Shown: one piece after another, positions 52,869 through 63,246 of the stretch | How the letters are laid out: the number at the start of each line of letters is the position of its first letter | How positions within the stretch are numbered: position 1 is the stretch's first letter | NCBI GenBank assembly: GCA_002696035.1 | Contig: NZQV01000007.1 | Span: 1 to 64,000 of the forward strand | Direction of reading: 5' to 3' | From: Balneola sp. | Lineage (GTDB): Bacteria; Bacteroidota; Rhodothermia; Balneolales; Balneolaceae | Length of the DNA stretch: 64,000 bases | Notes under the pieces: model-generated | What the model saw: the letters and a program-made list of their open reading frames with translations, nothing else | Databases searched by the model: none | Told to the model about the DNA's origin: nothing | Made by a program: the position numbers and the translations under genes

Positions 52869-55800
52869 ATGAGATATAAAACCAACATTCGAAACAGTTC
52901 TGGATCACACAAATTTGTAAGCGCTTCTACTTTCACTGATTGTTCAAAGATCATAAAGTTGGGGCTTTTCATGATGCTTCTCTTTGGGCTAAATGCCAGT
53001 GTATATGCCCAAACAGGTGTATTGAGAGGTGAAGTGAAAGATGGTGAGACAGAGGAAGCACTAATTGGTGCCAATGTAATTATTCAAGGCACTGACAAAG
53101 GCGCCTCCACCGATATTGATGGCCGGTATGTGGTGAGGAATATACCTGCAGGAGAACATGAGGTTGTTTACCGTTATCTCGGATTCGAATCAAAGACGAT
53201 AACCATAACAATTGAAGCAGGTGAGACCATTGAGCAAAATATGGAGCTACTGCCCACTACCATTGAAGGTGAAGAGATTCAGGTTACAGCACGCCAACGC
53301 GGGCAGTCTCGAGCTTTAAGTGAGCAACGTAAATCTACGAACATAAAGAATGTAATATCAGCTGAGCAGATAGAGACCTTTTCGGATAATACCGTAACCG
53401 GTGCACTTTCAAGAATTGCAGGAATGGGGCATGGCGGTTCCAATATCAGAGGAGTGGGAGCAGGATCTGCCAATGTTACCATGAACGGGCAAAGAATGGG
53501 AGGAACGGGATCTGACCGAAGTGTAGATCTCAGTACCATTTCTTCCGATATGGTCCAAAGTCTGGAAGTTATCAAGGTTATTACCCCAGATATGGATGCT
53601 GATGCCCTGGCCGGGGTTATCAATATAAGTACACGCAGGCCTGTAGGGGGAGAACGAGATATGAACATCCGGTTGGGTGGTGGTTTTCAGGATCGGTATG
53701 TGCGGCACTCAGGAACTCAGCAACGGGCTTCTCTGAGCTACGGAGACTCTCCCAATGATAATTACTCTTTTGGATTCAACTTCAGTTATCAGAGAGATCC
53801 ATCAGCCAATGAAATTTTCAGAACAGAATGGGAAAGTGATGCTTTTGAGGTAAACAATGAAACTGATGTGTATGACATCTTATCTAGCGTTGGCTCTGAG
53901 TTTAATTATGACATTCCTGAGCGAATTGGAACTGGACTTCAATTTACGTTCCAACCTTCAGATATTTCTACCTATCATGTTCAGGGAATGTTTAATGTAC
54001 AAAACCGTACAAGGCACAGATATGTCCTGAGTTACAATCCAAGGATGGCTAATTACAGCGCTCCTACTTATACAGGAAACCCAGATGGTGGTGGCGGAGC
54101 TGATGCAGAAAACCAAGGTACTATCAGCTACGATCCCCGCCTTGATGAGTCCACAACCAATCAATACACATTGCAGGCAGGCGGTAGTCATCGTTTAGAT
54201 AACATGGACATTGAATATAAAGTAGGATGGGGACACGGTCGTTTTAGTGAAGACCAATACCGGATGAACTTTGAGACCAGTAGCGATTATGAATTTGTGT
54301 TTGATACGGAAGACCGCTGGAATCCCACCGTAGAGGTTGCAGACTGGAGCAGAGCTTCGGAACCCGGTTTCCCAGGTATGAACCGGATGTTATTTGGGGG
54401 TGATGGCGGTACTGATGGCATGGACCACCGCATAAATAGTAATGTTGATAATGATTTTGAAGCCACTTTTGATATTGATATTCCTTACTCAAACGGGACC
54501 ATAAAAACAGGAGTTAATGCATCCTTAACCTACAAAAGAGGCATTGGTGAGCGATTGGTAAGAGATTATGCCTCTAATTTGAATATTGCCAACTTCAAGC
54601 TAATTGAAAATGGGAACTGGAGCATTTTTAACCAAAGAGGATCAACCTATGAAATCCCATGGTTAGTAGATCTAGATCAAGCCAAACAGTTTTATATTAA
54701 TCAAACCCCACGTTTTACCACTGATCTGGATGAATGGGCCTTAGAAACAGAAACTTCCCGTTATAACGCCAACGAAAACACTTTTTCCTACTACCTGATG
54801 AGTAATTACAAAGTGGATTGGTTTACTGTTTTAGGAGGACTTAGAATTGAGCATACTGATAACAGCTATACCGGGCGAGAAAGTATTATAAGTGGTTCCG
54901 GAACATTTGAAGGCGCCACTGATGTAAGTGAATCCAGTAGCTACACCAACTTTTTTCCCAACCTGCAAACGGTATTTTCCATTAATAATATGACCAACCT
55001 TCGGCTTGCTTATTCCCGATCTATTGGCCGGCCTAATTTCAATCAGTTGAATCCATATGTGCAAATAAATAATGCTACCCGAAGCATTCAGCGTGGAAAC
55101 CCACAGTTAGACCCCATGCTTTCCAATAATTTTGATGCTCTGTTTGAGCATTATTTCATGAATGTAGGGCAGTTTACGATCGGCTTATTTTATAAAGACA
55201 TGAAGGATTTTGTGTTCTCCTCCAATGAAGTAGTTGATTACTCAGCAGCCAATAATGATGAGGGGTTGACCGGACGGTGGAATGTGAACAGTTTCAAAAA
55301 CGGAGAGGAAGCTACGGTTTATGGAGCAGAATTTACCTGGCAGCAAAATCTTGAATTTTTACCAGGATTTTTAAGCAATCTTGGAACCTATGTAAACTAT
55401 TCTTATTCCCAATCTATTGCCGATTTGGGAAGAACGGATGAACAGTCAACGCATGGTATTGCAGATTTCTTAGAGTTAATTGGACAAGATGTTGACAATA
55501 GTTACAAGTATGTAACCCCCCTTGAAGGGCAGAGACCACATATTGTAAATGCCGGATTGGATTTTACCAAAGGCGATTTCTTTACCCAGATTTCGTACCA
55601 ATGGGTTGCTCCTTCTATTTCTGCTTATGCAGGGGTAAAAACCGAGGTGGCGTCTCCAACTTATCGGAGAGTTTATTTTGATCAATACAATGATGGCGCA
55701 CAAGATTTTTCACTAACGGTTAGGTATTGGATTAACCCAAATTTCCAGTTTTGGTTCGATGCTTCCAATATTCTGAATCAGCGAGAAGAAAATTACTATT

Positions 55801-55877
55801 ACAATGCAAACTACTACCCCTATACCACAGAATTACAAGGCCGTGAGGTCACGCTTGGTATAAGATATAGACTGTAA
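52869..55877 (+). CDS. TonB-dependent receptor 3 with carboxypeptidase-regulatory-like domain
   Basis: The 1002-aa receptor has a signal segment about residues 27-48, then a CarboxypepD_reg-like beta-sandwich (GVLRGEVKDGETEEALIGANV...). The plug contains DNTVTGALSRIAGMGHGGSNIRGVG, and the 22-strand barrel ends LGIRYRL. It differs from receptors 1 and 2 in its N-terminal domain and larger size. There is no SusD neighbour. A role in import of longer pectin fragments is inferred. Confidence 0.92.
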   Translation: MRYKTNIRNSSGSHKFVSASTFTDCSKIIKLGLFMMLLFGLNASVYAQTGVLRGEVKDGETEEALIGANVIIQGTDKGASTDIDGRYVVRNIPAGEHEVVYRYLGFESKTITITIEAGETIEQNMELLPTTIEGEEIQVTARQRGQSRALSEQRKSTNIKNVISAEQIETFSDNTVTGALSRIAGMGHGGSNIRGVGAGSANVTMNGQRMGGTGSDRSVDLSTISSDMVQSLEVIKVITPDMDADALAGVINISTRRPVGGERDMNIRLGGGFQDRYVRHSGTQQRASLSYGDSPNDNYSFGFNFSYQRDPSANEIFRTEWESDAFEVNNETDVYDILSSVGSEFNYDIPERIGTGLQFTFQPSDISTYHVQGMFNVQNRTRHRYVLSYNPRMANYSAPTYTGNPDGGGGADAENQGTISYDPRLDESTTNQYTLQAGGSHRLDNMDIEYKVGWGHGRFSEDQYRMNFETSSDYEFVFDTEDRWNPTVEVADWSRASEPGFPGMNRMLFGGDGGTDGMDHRINSNVDNDFEATFDIDIPYSNGTIKTGVNASLTYKRGIGERLVRDYASNLNIANFKLIENGNWSIFNQRGSTYEIPWLVDLDQAKQFYINQTPRFTTDLDEWALETETSRYNANENTFSYYLMSNYKVDWFTVLGGLRIEHTDNSYTGRESIISGSGTFEGATDVSESSSYTNFFPNLQTVFSINNMTNLRLAYSRSIGRPNFNQLNPYVQINNATRSIQRGNPQLDPMLSNNFDALFEHYFMNVGQFTIGLFYKDMKDFVFSSNEVVDYSAANNDEGLTGRWNVNSFKNGEEATVYGAEFTWQQNLEFLPGFLSNLGTYVNYSYSQSIADLGRTDEQSTHGIADFLELIGQDVDNSYKYVTPLEGQRPHIVNAGLDFTKGDFFTQISYQWVAPSISAYAGVKTEVASPTYRRVYFDQYNDGAQDFSLTVRYWINPNFQFWFDASNILNQREENYYYNANYYPYTTELQGREVTLGIRYRL

Positions 55878-55903
55878 GGAATACACAAACCAAAGCCTTT
55901 TTC

Positions 55904-58255
55904 ATGGATGTTCAGCATCATAAAAGTGGAACGGGTACTAAATCACAATTCAAACCAATAGGATCAATTATGATACTACATGATACCATAAAAAATATGT
56001 TTGCACGGAGGGATACGATATCAAAATTGGTATCTCACGCAAGCAAGATGTTTTGCTCTGCCGCAGTTTTGGCAGCGTTAACAGTTTGCTTTTCGACAAC
56101 AGCAATTGCGCAAGAGAATTATACAGGTATTAATGAACAGGATTCATTAGCACTTGTAGCTTATTATGAATCTACAAACGGAGACCAATGGGTTGATAAC
56201 TCCGGATGGCTAACGGACAATCCGGTTGGCTCTTGGGTAGGCATAGAAGAAGTTGCCAATGTGGCCGGAGAGGGCGAACCAGAAGACTGGCGAGTGATCG
56301 TTATTGATATGCCACGTAACAACATGACCGTTCCTGGTCCGCTTCCAGCACAGTTAGCAGACCTGGAATTTCTGGAAGATTTTAAAGCGGATGTAAACCT
56401 TCATATAGGTAGTTTACCTGTTGAATTGGCAAATCTGGAAAGACTTCAGTTTTTACTGGTTCGTACCAACTTGTTTACAGGTGAAGTTGATTGGGATTCA
56501 TTTGGACAAATGCCGGTTATGGAACAATTCCGTATTCGTCAAAACTATTTTTCAGGCCCACTGCCACAGGTGTTGGGTGAAAACGGAGAATGGCCAGCAT
56601 TGCAACGATTTTATGTTGATGACAACCGGTTTTCAGGAAGTATTCCAGAAGTTGATCCTGCTCTGAACACTTTAGTACGAGTATACTTTCACAATAACCA
56701 GCTTACCGGCCCCATCCCAGACTGGTCTGACCTGGAGGGTATGGAGTATTACCGAATTGCAAACAATGACCTGGAAGCAGGACCGATCCCATCTTGGATC
56801 TATTCTGCATGGGGTGAAACTCTTATCCGGTTCCAGATTCAAAATACCAACCGTACAGGTTCAATTGCTCCTGAATTCACTAACATGACCGCTCTTGAGC
56901 AGTTTGTGATAGGAGGTCCCGGAGACACAATTGGTGAAGGTGAGACGATGGCAGATATCCCGGATATGTCAACGATGCCAAGTTTGACCGAAATTAACAT
57001 AACCGGTGGTGGCTGGACTGGTGAACTACCTGATTGGGTCGCGAATGTACCTAACATTACAGATGTTCACTTTCAGAGACTTAATGTAACAGGTACAATT
57101 CCTGCAGCATGGGCAAATGCAGACTTGAATAGCATTCATCTTGAAAGTCTTGGTATTGAAGGTGGAATTCCTGATGCATTTCAGTCTACAAATAGTTTGG
57201 AAGAAATCACTCTCATCAACAACGAGAATATGCAGGTTGGTGAAATTCCAGACTGGATCGGTGGGGTAATTGCAAATGTTGTTACTCTTCAACTCGAGAA
57301 TGTTGGAGTTACCGGTGAGATCACTCAAAATCTGGTTAACCTACCACTCGAAACTCTGAACTTAAGCGATAATCCAGATCTGACAGGATCATTACCAAAC
57401 TGGTTTTCAACCAAGAATTGGAGCATGCTTGAGCTTTCCAGAACGGGGCTCGATATCGACGGTATCCCTTCGTGGTTGTCTGATATGGAAAACCTGTCTT
57501 ACCTTGGACTTGGTGGTTTAGGCCTTGAAGGCGAAATTCCATCCTTCTTTGGTGAAGGAAGAATTGCTGTGAATCTTACTGCATTGGCATTGGATGACAA
57601 TAACCTAACAGGTAGTATTCCTGCCTCTTTAGGAAATACCATTCAGTTAGATTCCCTGAACCTGTCCAACAACAATCTTTCAGGTGATATACCTGCAGAA
57701 TTGGCGAATGTGGGACGAGTTACAGATGATCTCTCACTATTAAGTGCACTTCAACTTTCAGGTAATCCTGAATTGAGTGGAGAATTGCCACTTGGATTAA
57801 CCAGTGCATCTTTCATGAGAGTGTTGGAATATGACGGCACAGAGATCTGTGAACCCAATGACCCTGCATTTGATGCATGGATAGAGGGAATCCCGGATTT
57901 TGCAGCAGAAAGCTATCCAACAGCGTACTACAACGTCTCAAGAACAAATGTATCTTGCGAGTCGCTTTCCAATGAAGTTGTGGGAACACCCAATCAGTTC
58001 CGATTACAACAGAATTATCCAAACCCATTCAACCCAACAACCAACATCAAGTACGAAATACCTGAAGCTTCTACTGTAAGCCTTACAGTGTATAACATGC
58101 TTGGACAACGGGTTGCTACTTTGGTTAATGACCGAAAATCAGCTGGTTTCCACGAAGTGAACTTTGACGCCTCTAAATTGGCGAGTGGAAGTTATATCTA
58201 TCGCTTACAGGCTGGTGAAAAAGTGTTAACACAAAGAATGATGTTGATCAAGTAA
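55904..58255 (+). CDS. Secreted leucine-rich-repeat protein with T9SS domain
   Basis: The 783-aa protein has a signal peptide near residues 45-70 after a long extension. A DSLALVAYYESTNGDQWVDNSGWL cap, of the type seen before plant-like LRRs, precedes at least a dozen repeats with L-x-x-L-x-L-x-x-N and GxIPxx marks. It ends in a T9SS sorting domain (QNYPNPFNPTTNIKY ... MLIK). It lies 26 bp after TonB receptor 3, so it is co-transcribed. The LRR surface may bind polysaccharide or act with the receptor. Confidence 0.88.
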   Translation: MDVQHHKSGTGTKSQFKPIGSIMILHDTIKNMFARRDTISKLVSHASKMFCSAAVLAALTVCFSTTAIAQENYTGINEQDSLALVAYYESTNGDQWVDNSGWLTDNPVGSWVGIEEVANVAGEGEPEDWRVIVIDMPRNNMTVPGPLPAQLADLEFLEDFKADVNLHIGSLPVELANLERLQFLLVRTNLFTGEVDWDSFGQMPVMEQFRIRQNYFSGPLPQVLGENGEWPALQRFYVDDNRFSGSIPEVDPALNTLVRVYFHNNQLTGPIPDWSDLEGMEYYRIANNDLEAGPIPSWIYSAWGETLIRFQIQNTNRTGSIAPEFTNMTALEQFVIGGPGDTIGEGETMADIPDMSTMPSLTEINITGGGWTGELPDWVANVPNITDVHFQRLNVTGTIPAAWANADLNSIHLESLGIEGGIPDAFQSTNSLEEITLINNENMQVGEIPDWIGGVIANVVTLQLENVGVTGEITQNLVNLPLETLNLSDNPDLTGSLPNWFSTKNWSMLELSRTGLDIDGIPSWLSDMENLSYLGLGGLGLEGEIPSFFGEGRIAVNLTALALDDNNLTGSIPASLGNTIQLDSLNLSNNNLSGDIPAELANVGRVTDDLSLLSALQLSGNPELSGELPLGLTSASFMRVLEYDGTEICEPNDPAFDAWIEGIPDFAAESYPTAYYNVSRTNVSCESLSNEVVGTPNQFRLQQNYPNPFNPTTNIKYEIPEASTVSLTVYNMLGQRVATLVNDRKSAGFHEVNFDASKLASGSYIYRLQAGEKVLTQRMMLIK

Positions 58256-58274
58256 TCTAATTATAGTGCAGATT

Positions 58275-58348
58275 TTGTTGAGTCTACTCAACAAGAATCC
58301 ACCATAAACATCACCCGTACAGTCTGGAAAGCGCTGTACGGGTTTTTT
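58275..58348 (+). terminator. Double hairpin with terminator
   Basis: TTGTTGAGT/ACTCAACAA (58275-58294) forms a tight palindrome. It is followed by CCCGTACAG (58314-58322) paired with CTGTACGGG (58334-58342) and six T residues. The second hairpin is a clear rho-independent terminator of the LRR unit. Confidence 0.8.
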
Positions 58349-58453
58349 ATGGAAACAGGTTTATCAAAAAAGAAATTTTGTACTCATATTTGACGAGGAA
58401 TATTCTGTAGGAAATTCAGTTATTTCGAAAGTCTAACATAACTTCAGAAAAAG

Positions 58454-59374
58454 ATGACTTTAAGATTTCAAGTATTTTTAGTTTTACTACCATTTATATT
58501 TTCACTTTTAAATCAAGAAGAATATAAAGGCGGCGACGTAATTTCATGGGGCGGAGACAGAAGAGGACAAGTATCCCAAAGTCCTGCATTTGATGATTTT
58601 ATTGATATTTCTGCAGGGGAATTACATAGTATCGCTCTCAGAGAAGATGGAAGCGTTGTGGTATGGGGCTCAGACAGGAACGGACAAATTTCACAGGCCC
58701 CTAAAGAGAATAATTTTATAGATGTTTCAGCGGGCAGCAATCACAATGTAGCTTTAACGGAAAATGGCAAAGTAGTGTATTGGGGATGGGATTATACCAT
58801 GAATTCTGACTATTCAAGAGGTTCTGTTCCAACAAGACCTGGATTTGTAGCGGTTTCTGCTGCAGGCACGCATTCACTTGCATTACACAAAGATGGCTCC
58901 ATTTATGCCTGGGGCTGGAATGTAAACGGAGTAGTAGGAAGAACTCCCAAAGGCAACGATTTCGTGGCTATTTCTGCAGGAGCTCACCATAATTTAGCAC
59001 TGCGGGAAGATGGAACCATTGTGGCCTGGGGTGACGATATGTTCGGCTCTGTTGAAGATACCCCGACTGATGGTGGGTATATAGCCGTCGAAGCTGGTGC
59101 ACTTCACAGTTTAGCTCTGCGTGAAGATGGAAGCATTGCAGCCTGGGGATGGGATCTGAAAAATGAAGTATCTGACGCCCCAAAAGGAAAAGGATTTAAA
59201 GCTCTTTCCGCCGGCTACTCACACAGCCTTGCATTAACCGAAGATGGAACGATCAAAGTATGGGGCTGGGAACGCAATGACGAAGGACAAATAAGTGAAG
59301 TTCCGGAAGGCAATGGATTCACTCAAATTTCAGCAGGCTATTTTCACAACATGGCTATTAAGGGAAGTAACTAA
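58454..59374 (+). CDS. RCC1-repeat (beta-propeller) secreted protein
   Basis: The 306-aa protein has a hydrophobic N-terminal segment (FLVLLPFIFSLL) and six RCC1-like repeats of about 45 residues (marks VAVWGSDRNGQ, SAGxxHSLALREDGSI). These form a seven-bladed propeller-like fold. No enzymatic site is recognised. It lies among pectinases and may be a surface-binding protein; the placement is the only hint. Confidence 0.82.
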   Translation: MTLRFQVFLVLLPFIFSLLNQEEYKGGDVISWGGDRRGQVSQSPAFDDFIDISAGELHSIALREDGSVVVWGSDRNGQISQAPKENNFIDVSAGSNHNVALTENGKVVYWGWDYTMNSDYSRGSVPTRPGFVAVSAAGTHSLALHKDGSIYAWGWNVNGVVGRTPKGNDFVAISAGAHHNLALREDGTIVAWGDDMFGSVEDTPTDGGYIAVEAGALHSLALREDGSIAAWGWDLKNEVSDAPKGKGFKALSAGYSHSLALTEDGTIKVWGWERNDEGQISEVPEGNGFTQISAGYFHNMAIKGSN

Positions 59375-59407
59375 TCTGGCATTCAGTAATTTTAGCTAAG
59401 GAGTACA

Positions 59408-61102
59408 ATGAAGAACGTTCAAAAAAGATCAATAGATTTCAAACGAATTTTATTAGCAACAACCTGTTTTCTGATAGGTATGACAGCTTCAATTTATGGA
59501 CAAGAAGAATCAGTCTATGTATCTGAAGTTCATGTATCCGATAATGGAGACGGCACCTACACCAACCCTATTCTTCATGCCGATTACTCCGATCCGGATG
59601 TGGTAAAAGTTGGCGATGACTTTTACATGACTGCTTCCAGTTTTAATGCGGTTCCGGGGCTGCCCATTCTTCATTCTAAGGATCTGGTGAACTGGGAGTT
59701 GGTCAATCACGCTTTGCCAAACTTACACCCGATTAAACACTTCACAGAACCCCAGCATGGGAATGGCGTTTGGGCGCCAAGTATCCGTTACCACGATGGG
59801 GAATATTACATTTTCTGGGGTGATCCTGATTTTGGAATTTATATGGTTAAAACAGATGATCCTGAAGGTGAATGGTCCGAGCCACACCTGGTAAAAGGTG
59901 GAAAAGGACTCATTGATCCATCTCCACTTTGGGATGATGATGGCAGAGCTTATATCACTCACGCGTATGCACGCAGTCGGTCCGGCATAAACACGGTTTT
60001 AGTGGTTCAGGAAATGAAACCCGATGCTTCGGGGGTGATCGGAGATCCGGTACTTGCTTTTGATGGTCATGATGGAAACCGAGTGGTGGAAGGCCCAAAA
60101 TTTAAAAAATACAACGACACTTATTACATCCTTGCACCGGCGGGTGGAGTTACAGAGGGATGGCAGCTGGCAATGCGATCAGATAATGTTTTTGGTCCTT
60201 ATGAAGCTAAAACCGTGCTGCACCAGGGATCAACAAACATCAATGGCCCACATCAAGGTGGATTGGTTAAACTTGATTCTGGAGAATCCTGGTTTGTGCA
60301 TTTTCAGGATAAAGGAGTATATGGCAGAATTGTACACCTCAATCCTGTAAACTGGAAAGATGGCTGGCCCATGATGGGCAAAGATCTCAATAATGATGGC
60401 ATTGGTGAACCGGTTAAAACCCACCAAAAGCCTGATGTTGGAAATGTGGAATGGGCCATACAAACGCCTCCCGAAACCGATGAATTTGAAAGCGAAAAGC
60501 TGGGATTGCAATGGCAATGGCATGGCAATCCTGAGTCAACCTGGGCTCTAACCTCTCGGTTTGGGTTCTTACGTCTTTATGGTAAACCGCTGCCGGAAGG
60601 AACTAAGAATCTCTGGGATGTGCCAGGTTTGTTACTTCAAAAATTTCCAGCTCCTGAATTTCGGGCTACCACGAAACTTGAGTTTACATCACATATGTAT
60701 GGTGAAAAAGCCGGATTGATCGTAATGGGGGAAGACTACTCCTACCTTTCAGTAACTCATCAGCGGGATGGAATGTATGTATCTCAGGTAATTACCGAAG
60801 GTGCGGATGCAGGAAATCCTGAAGAGGAAATAGAAGGAGAGTTTGTTGATACAGATGAATTATGGTTTCGGGTGGATGTTACAGAAGGAGGAGAATCCCA
60901 GTTTAGCTACAGCACCGATGGACAGAACTTTGAAACGATCGGACAACCTTTCGCAGCTAAGGAAGGTCGGTGGATAGGTGCCAAAGTAGGACTATTCGCC
61001 AATCAACCCCGAAATGGAGATCCTGAAGATTATATCGATTACAGCAGCCAATATTCCGGTTTTGCTGATTTCGATTTCTTCCGAGTCACTCGTGTTGAGT
61101 AA
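59408..61102 (+). CDS. GH43 glycoside hydrolase with C-terminal beta-sandwich
   Basis: The 564-aa enzyme has a signal peptide (to about residue 30). The five-bladed GH43 propeller carries YSDPDVV (catalytic base Asp), LIDPSPLWDDDG (pKa-modulating Asp) and VVEGPKFKKYND (catalytic acid Glu). A concanavalin-like C-terminal domain (about 380-560) is usual for beta-xylosidase/arabinofuranosidase-type members. It likely removes arabinose, xylose or galactose side chains of pectin. Confidence 0.92.
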   Translation: MKNVQKRSIDFKRILLATTCFLIGMTASIYGQEESVYVSEVHVSDNGDGTYTNPILHADYSDPDVVKVGDDFYMTASSFNAVPGLPILHSKDLVNWELVNHALPNLHPIKHFTEPQHGNGVWAPSIRYHDGEYYIFWGDPDFGIYMVKTDDPEGEWSEPHLVKGGKGLIDPSPLWDDDGRAYITHAYARSRSGINTVLVVQEMKPDASGVIGDPVLAFDGHDGNRVVEGPKFKKYNDTYYILAPAGGVTEGWQLAMRSDNVFGPYEAKTVLHQGSTNINGPHQGGLVKLDSGESWFVHFQDKGVYGRIVHLNPVNWKDGWPMMGKDLNNDGIGEPVKTHQKPDVGNVEWAIQTPPETDEFESEKLGLQWQWHGNPESTWALTSRFGFLRLYGKPLPEGTKNLWDVPGLLLQKFPAPEFRATTKLEFTSHMYGEKAGLIVMGEDYSYLSVTHQRDGMYVSQVITEGADAGNPEEEIEGEFVDTDELWFRVDVTEGGESQFSYSTDGQNFETIGQPFAAKEGRWIGAKVGLFANQPRNGDPEDYIDYSSQYSGFADFDFFRVTRVE

Positions 61103-61164
61103 TTATCAGCTATATTGAGTAATACCTGTGACTGAAATAAAACCTGTGAACTTTCATACTATCA

Positions 61165-62097
61165 ATGATGAATAAGCATATTTATGGAGCCTTGTTACTG
61201 GGCCTGTTTCTGATAAGTGCAGTGCCATCATTTGCTCAGGATAAAATAATGGTCTGGCCAGAAGGCGAACTCCCAAATTCCAAAGGATTAGCCATTGAGG
61301 ACAGCGTGGAGAATGACCGGATCTATCTGTTAAAACATCCGCATATGTATGCTTTTCATCCTGCTAAGGAAGAGAATACAGGGGCGGCCGTACTGATCTT
61401 TCCGGGCGGTGGATATAATCACCTCACCTACGATCTGGGCGGATTTCAGCTCGCCAAATGGTTCAATACGCTGGGTGTTCATGCCTATGTTTTGAATTAT
61501 CGGATCCCAAAATCTCCCGATCTGATCCAAAGGGAGATAGCACCTCTGCAAGATGCACAACGAGCCATACGTATTATTCGCTCAAATGCTAACGAATGGG
61601 GCATTGATCCAAATAAGATCGGGGCAATGGGAACTTCAGCAGGTGGGCATTTAACGGCAACAATTGGGACTTTTGCTGAAGACTATGCATCAATTGGTGA
61701 CACATTAGATTCGATCTCATTTGTACCGAATTTTATGATCATGATCTCTCCGGTCATCACGTTTGGAGAATTTGCACACGAGGGAAGTAAACATAATTTA
61801 TTGGGAGAGAATCCTTCCAAAGAATTAGTTCAAAAATTTTCAGCAGAATTGCAGGTTAATGATCAAACGCCTCCTTCTTTATTGATCCACGCGGCCAATG
61901 ACCGATCGGTTCACCCTATGAACAGCATGTTGTTTTATGAAGCATTACTGGAACATGGTAGCACGGAATCGAGCCTGCATATTTTTCCTCAAGGCGGGCA
62001 TAGCATTGGCATGATCGGAAATCCCGGTTCAACCGAGTATTGGACAGACTTGGGTGAAGAATGGTTAAAAGAAACTGGTTTTTTAGAATTCAATTAG
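61165..62097 (+). CDS. Alpha/beta-hydrolase esterase
   Basis: The 310-aa secreted esterase has a signal peptide (LISAVPSFAQ), oxyanion motif PGGGYNHL, nucleophile GTSAGGH, Asp in HAANDRSVH and His in PQGGHSIGM. The family includes acetylxylan/pectin acetyl and feruloyl esterases. It is 62 bp after GH43 and 9 bp before a pectinesterase, so it likely removes acetyl groups from pectin or xylan. Confidence 0.88.
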   Translation: MMNKHIYGALLLGLFLISAVPSFAQDKIMVWPEGELPNSKGLAIEDSVENDRIYLLKHPHMYAFHPAKEENTGAAVLIFPGGGYNHLTYDLGGFQLAKWFNTLGVHAYVLNYRIPKSPDLIQREIAPLQDAQRAIRIIRSNANEWGIDPNKIGAMGTSAGGHLTATIGTFAEDYASIGDTLDSISFVPNFMIMISPVITFGEFAHEGSKHNLLGENPSKELVQKFSAELQVNDQTPPSLLIHAANDRSVHPMNSMLFYEALLEHGSTESSLHIFPQGGHSIGMIGNPGSTEYWTDLGEEWLKETGFLEFN

Positions 62098-62106
62098 GTC
62101 TATCTC

Positions 62107-63084
62107 ATGCAGTCAGCTAAGTATTTATTCATTCTACTCTTCATACTATTAATTTCTCCCTGTGTTGCCCAGCCAGCAAATATCGATTTCATTGTAGCTA
62201 AAGATGGTTCCGGAGATTTCAGCACTGTTCAGGATGCCATTGACGCCGTGCCAGATTTCCGAAGTAACGAGACCGTGATCTATATCAAAAACGGAATCTA
62301 TAAGGAGAAACTGGTACTAGCAACTTCCAAGACCAATCTAACTTTTGTGGGAGAAGATGTAGAGAAAACCATACTTACCTACGATGATTATGCTTCAAAG
62401 AAAAACCGGTTCGGTGAAGAATTGGGAACTACAGGCTCATCCGGATTTTTTGTGTTTGGGGATGATTTCACGGCCAGAAATATCACTTTTAAGAATACGG
62501 CGGGCCCGGTGGGGCAGGCGGTTGCCATTCGTATAACCGGAGATCGGGCGGTTTTTGAAAATTGTCGGTTTTTGGGATTTCAGGACACACTCTACACCCG
62601 TGGCGATGAGAGCCGGCAGTACTATAAGGACTGCTACATCGAGGGAACCACAGATTTCATTTTTGGAGCTTCCACAGCGGTTTTTGAAGACTGTCAGATC
62701 CACAGTAAAGAGGGCGGGCATTATGTAACGGCAGCCTCTACACCAGAAGACCATGAATTTGGATATGTATTCATCAACAGCCGTTTTACGGGCACAGCAC
62801 CGGAGGCTTCGGTGTATTTAGGACGTCCATGGCGGCCGTATGCAAAAGTGGTGATCATGAATTCGGATTTGGGTAACCACATCAAGCCCGAAGGCTGGCA
62901 TAACTGGAACGAACCGGCCAAAGAAGAGACGGTTTTTTATGGGGAATTTGATAATTCGGGAGCAGGATTTACTCCGGAAGAGCGCGTTTCATGGTCCCAT
63001 CAACTCACCCCAAAAGAAGCAGAACAATATACGCTGGAACGTATTTTTGATGGTTGGAACCCTCTGGAGCGATTGGGTAAATAA
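62107..63084 (+). CDS. CE8 pectinesterase (second copy)
   Basis: The 325-aa secreted enzyme has VAKDGSGDFSTVQDAID at the start, GFQDTLYTRG and DFIFGASTAVFED with the catalytic Asp pair, and YLGRPWRPYAK with the catalytic Arg. It is divergent enough from the copy at 42738 to suggest different specificity or timing. Confidence 0.94.
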   Translation: MQSAKYLFILLFILLISPCVAQPANIDFIVAKDGSGDFSTVQDAIDAVPDFRSNETVIYIKNGIYKEKLVLATSKTNLTFVGEDVEKTILTYDDYASKKNRFGEELGTTGSSGFFVFGDDFTARNITFKNTAGPVGQAVAIRITGDRAVFENCRFLGFQDTLYTRGDESRQYYKDCYIEGTTDFIFGASTAVFEDCQIHSKEGGHYVTAASTPEDHEFGYVFINSRFTGTAPEASVYLGRPWRPYAKVVIMNSDLGNHIKPEGWHNWNEPAKEETVFYGEFDNSGAGFTPEERVSWSHQLTPKEAEQYTLERIFDGWNPLERLGK

Positions 63085-63140
63085 AAATGCAGGTAACTTT
63101 GAATTGCAATATTTTCTAATCACCCTGTTGGGAATGCCTG

Positions 63141-63225
63141 CCGGGACCTCCCGGTCCCGGTAAGCAACAAAGAGCAAATTCACTCCAATAAAAAACCCCA
63201 GGCAACAACAGCTACCCAGGGTTTT
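63141..63225. terminator. Hairpin and bidirectional terminator between convergent genes
   Basis: A perfect 8-bp palindromic stem (CCGGGACC/GGTCCCGG, 63141-63160) is followed by AAAACCC/GGGTTTT (63192-63225) flanked by A-rich and T-rich sequence. It separates the plus-strand CE8 gene from the minus-strand GH28 gene. Confidence 0.65.
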
Positions 63226-63246
63226 ATAAAAGGATAAAAGCTTAAA

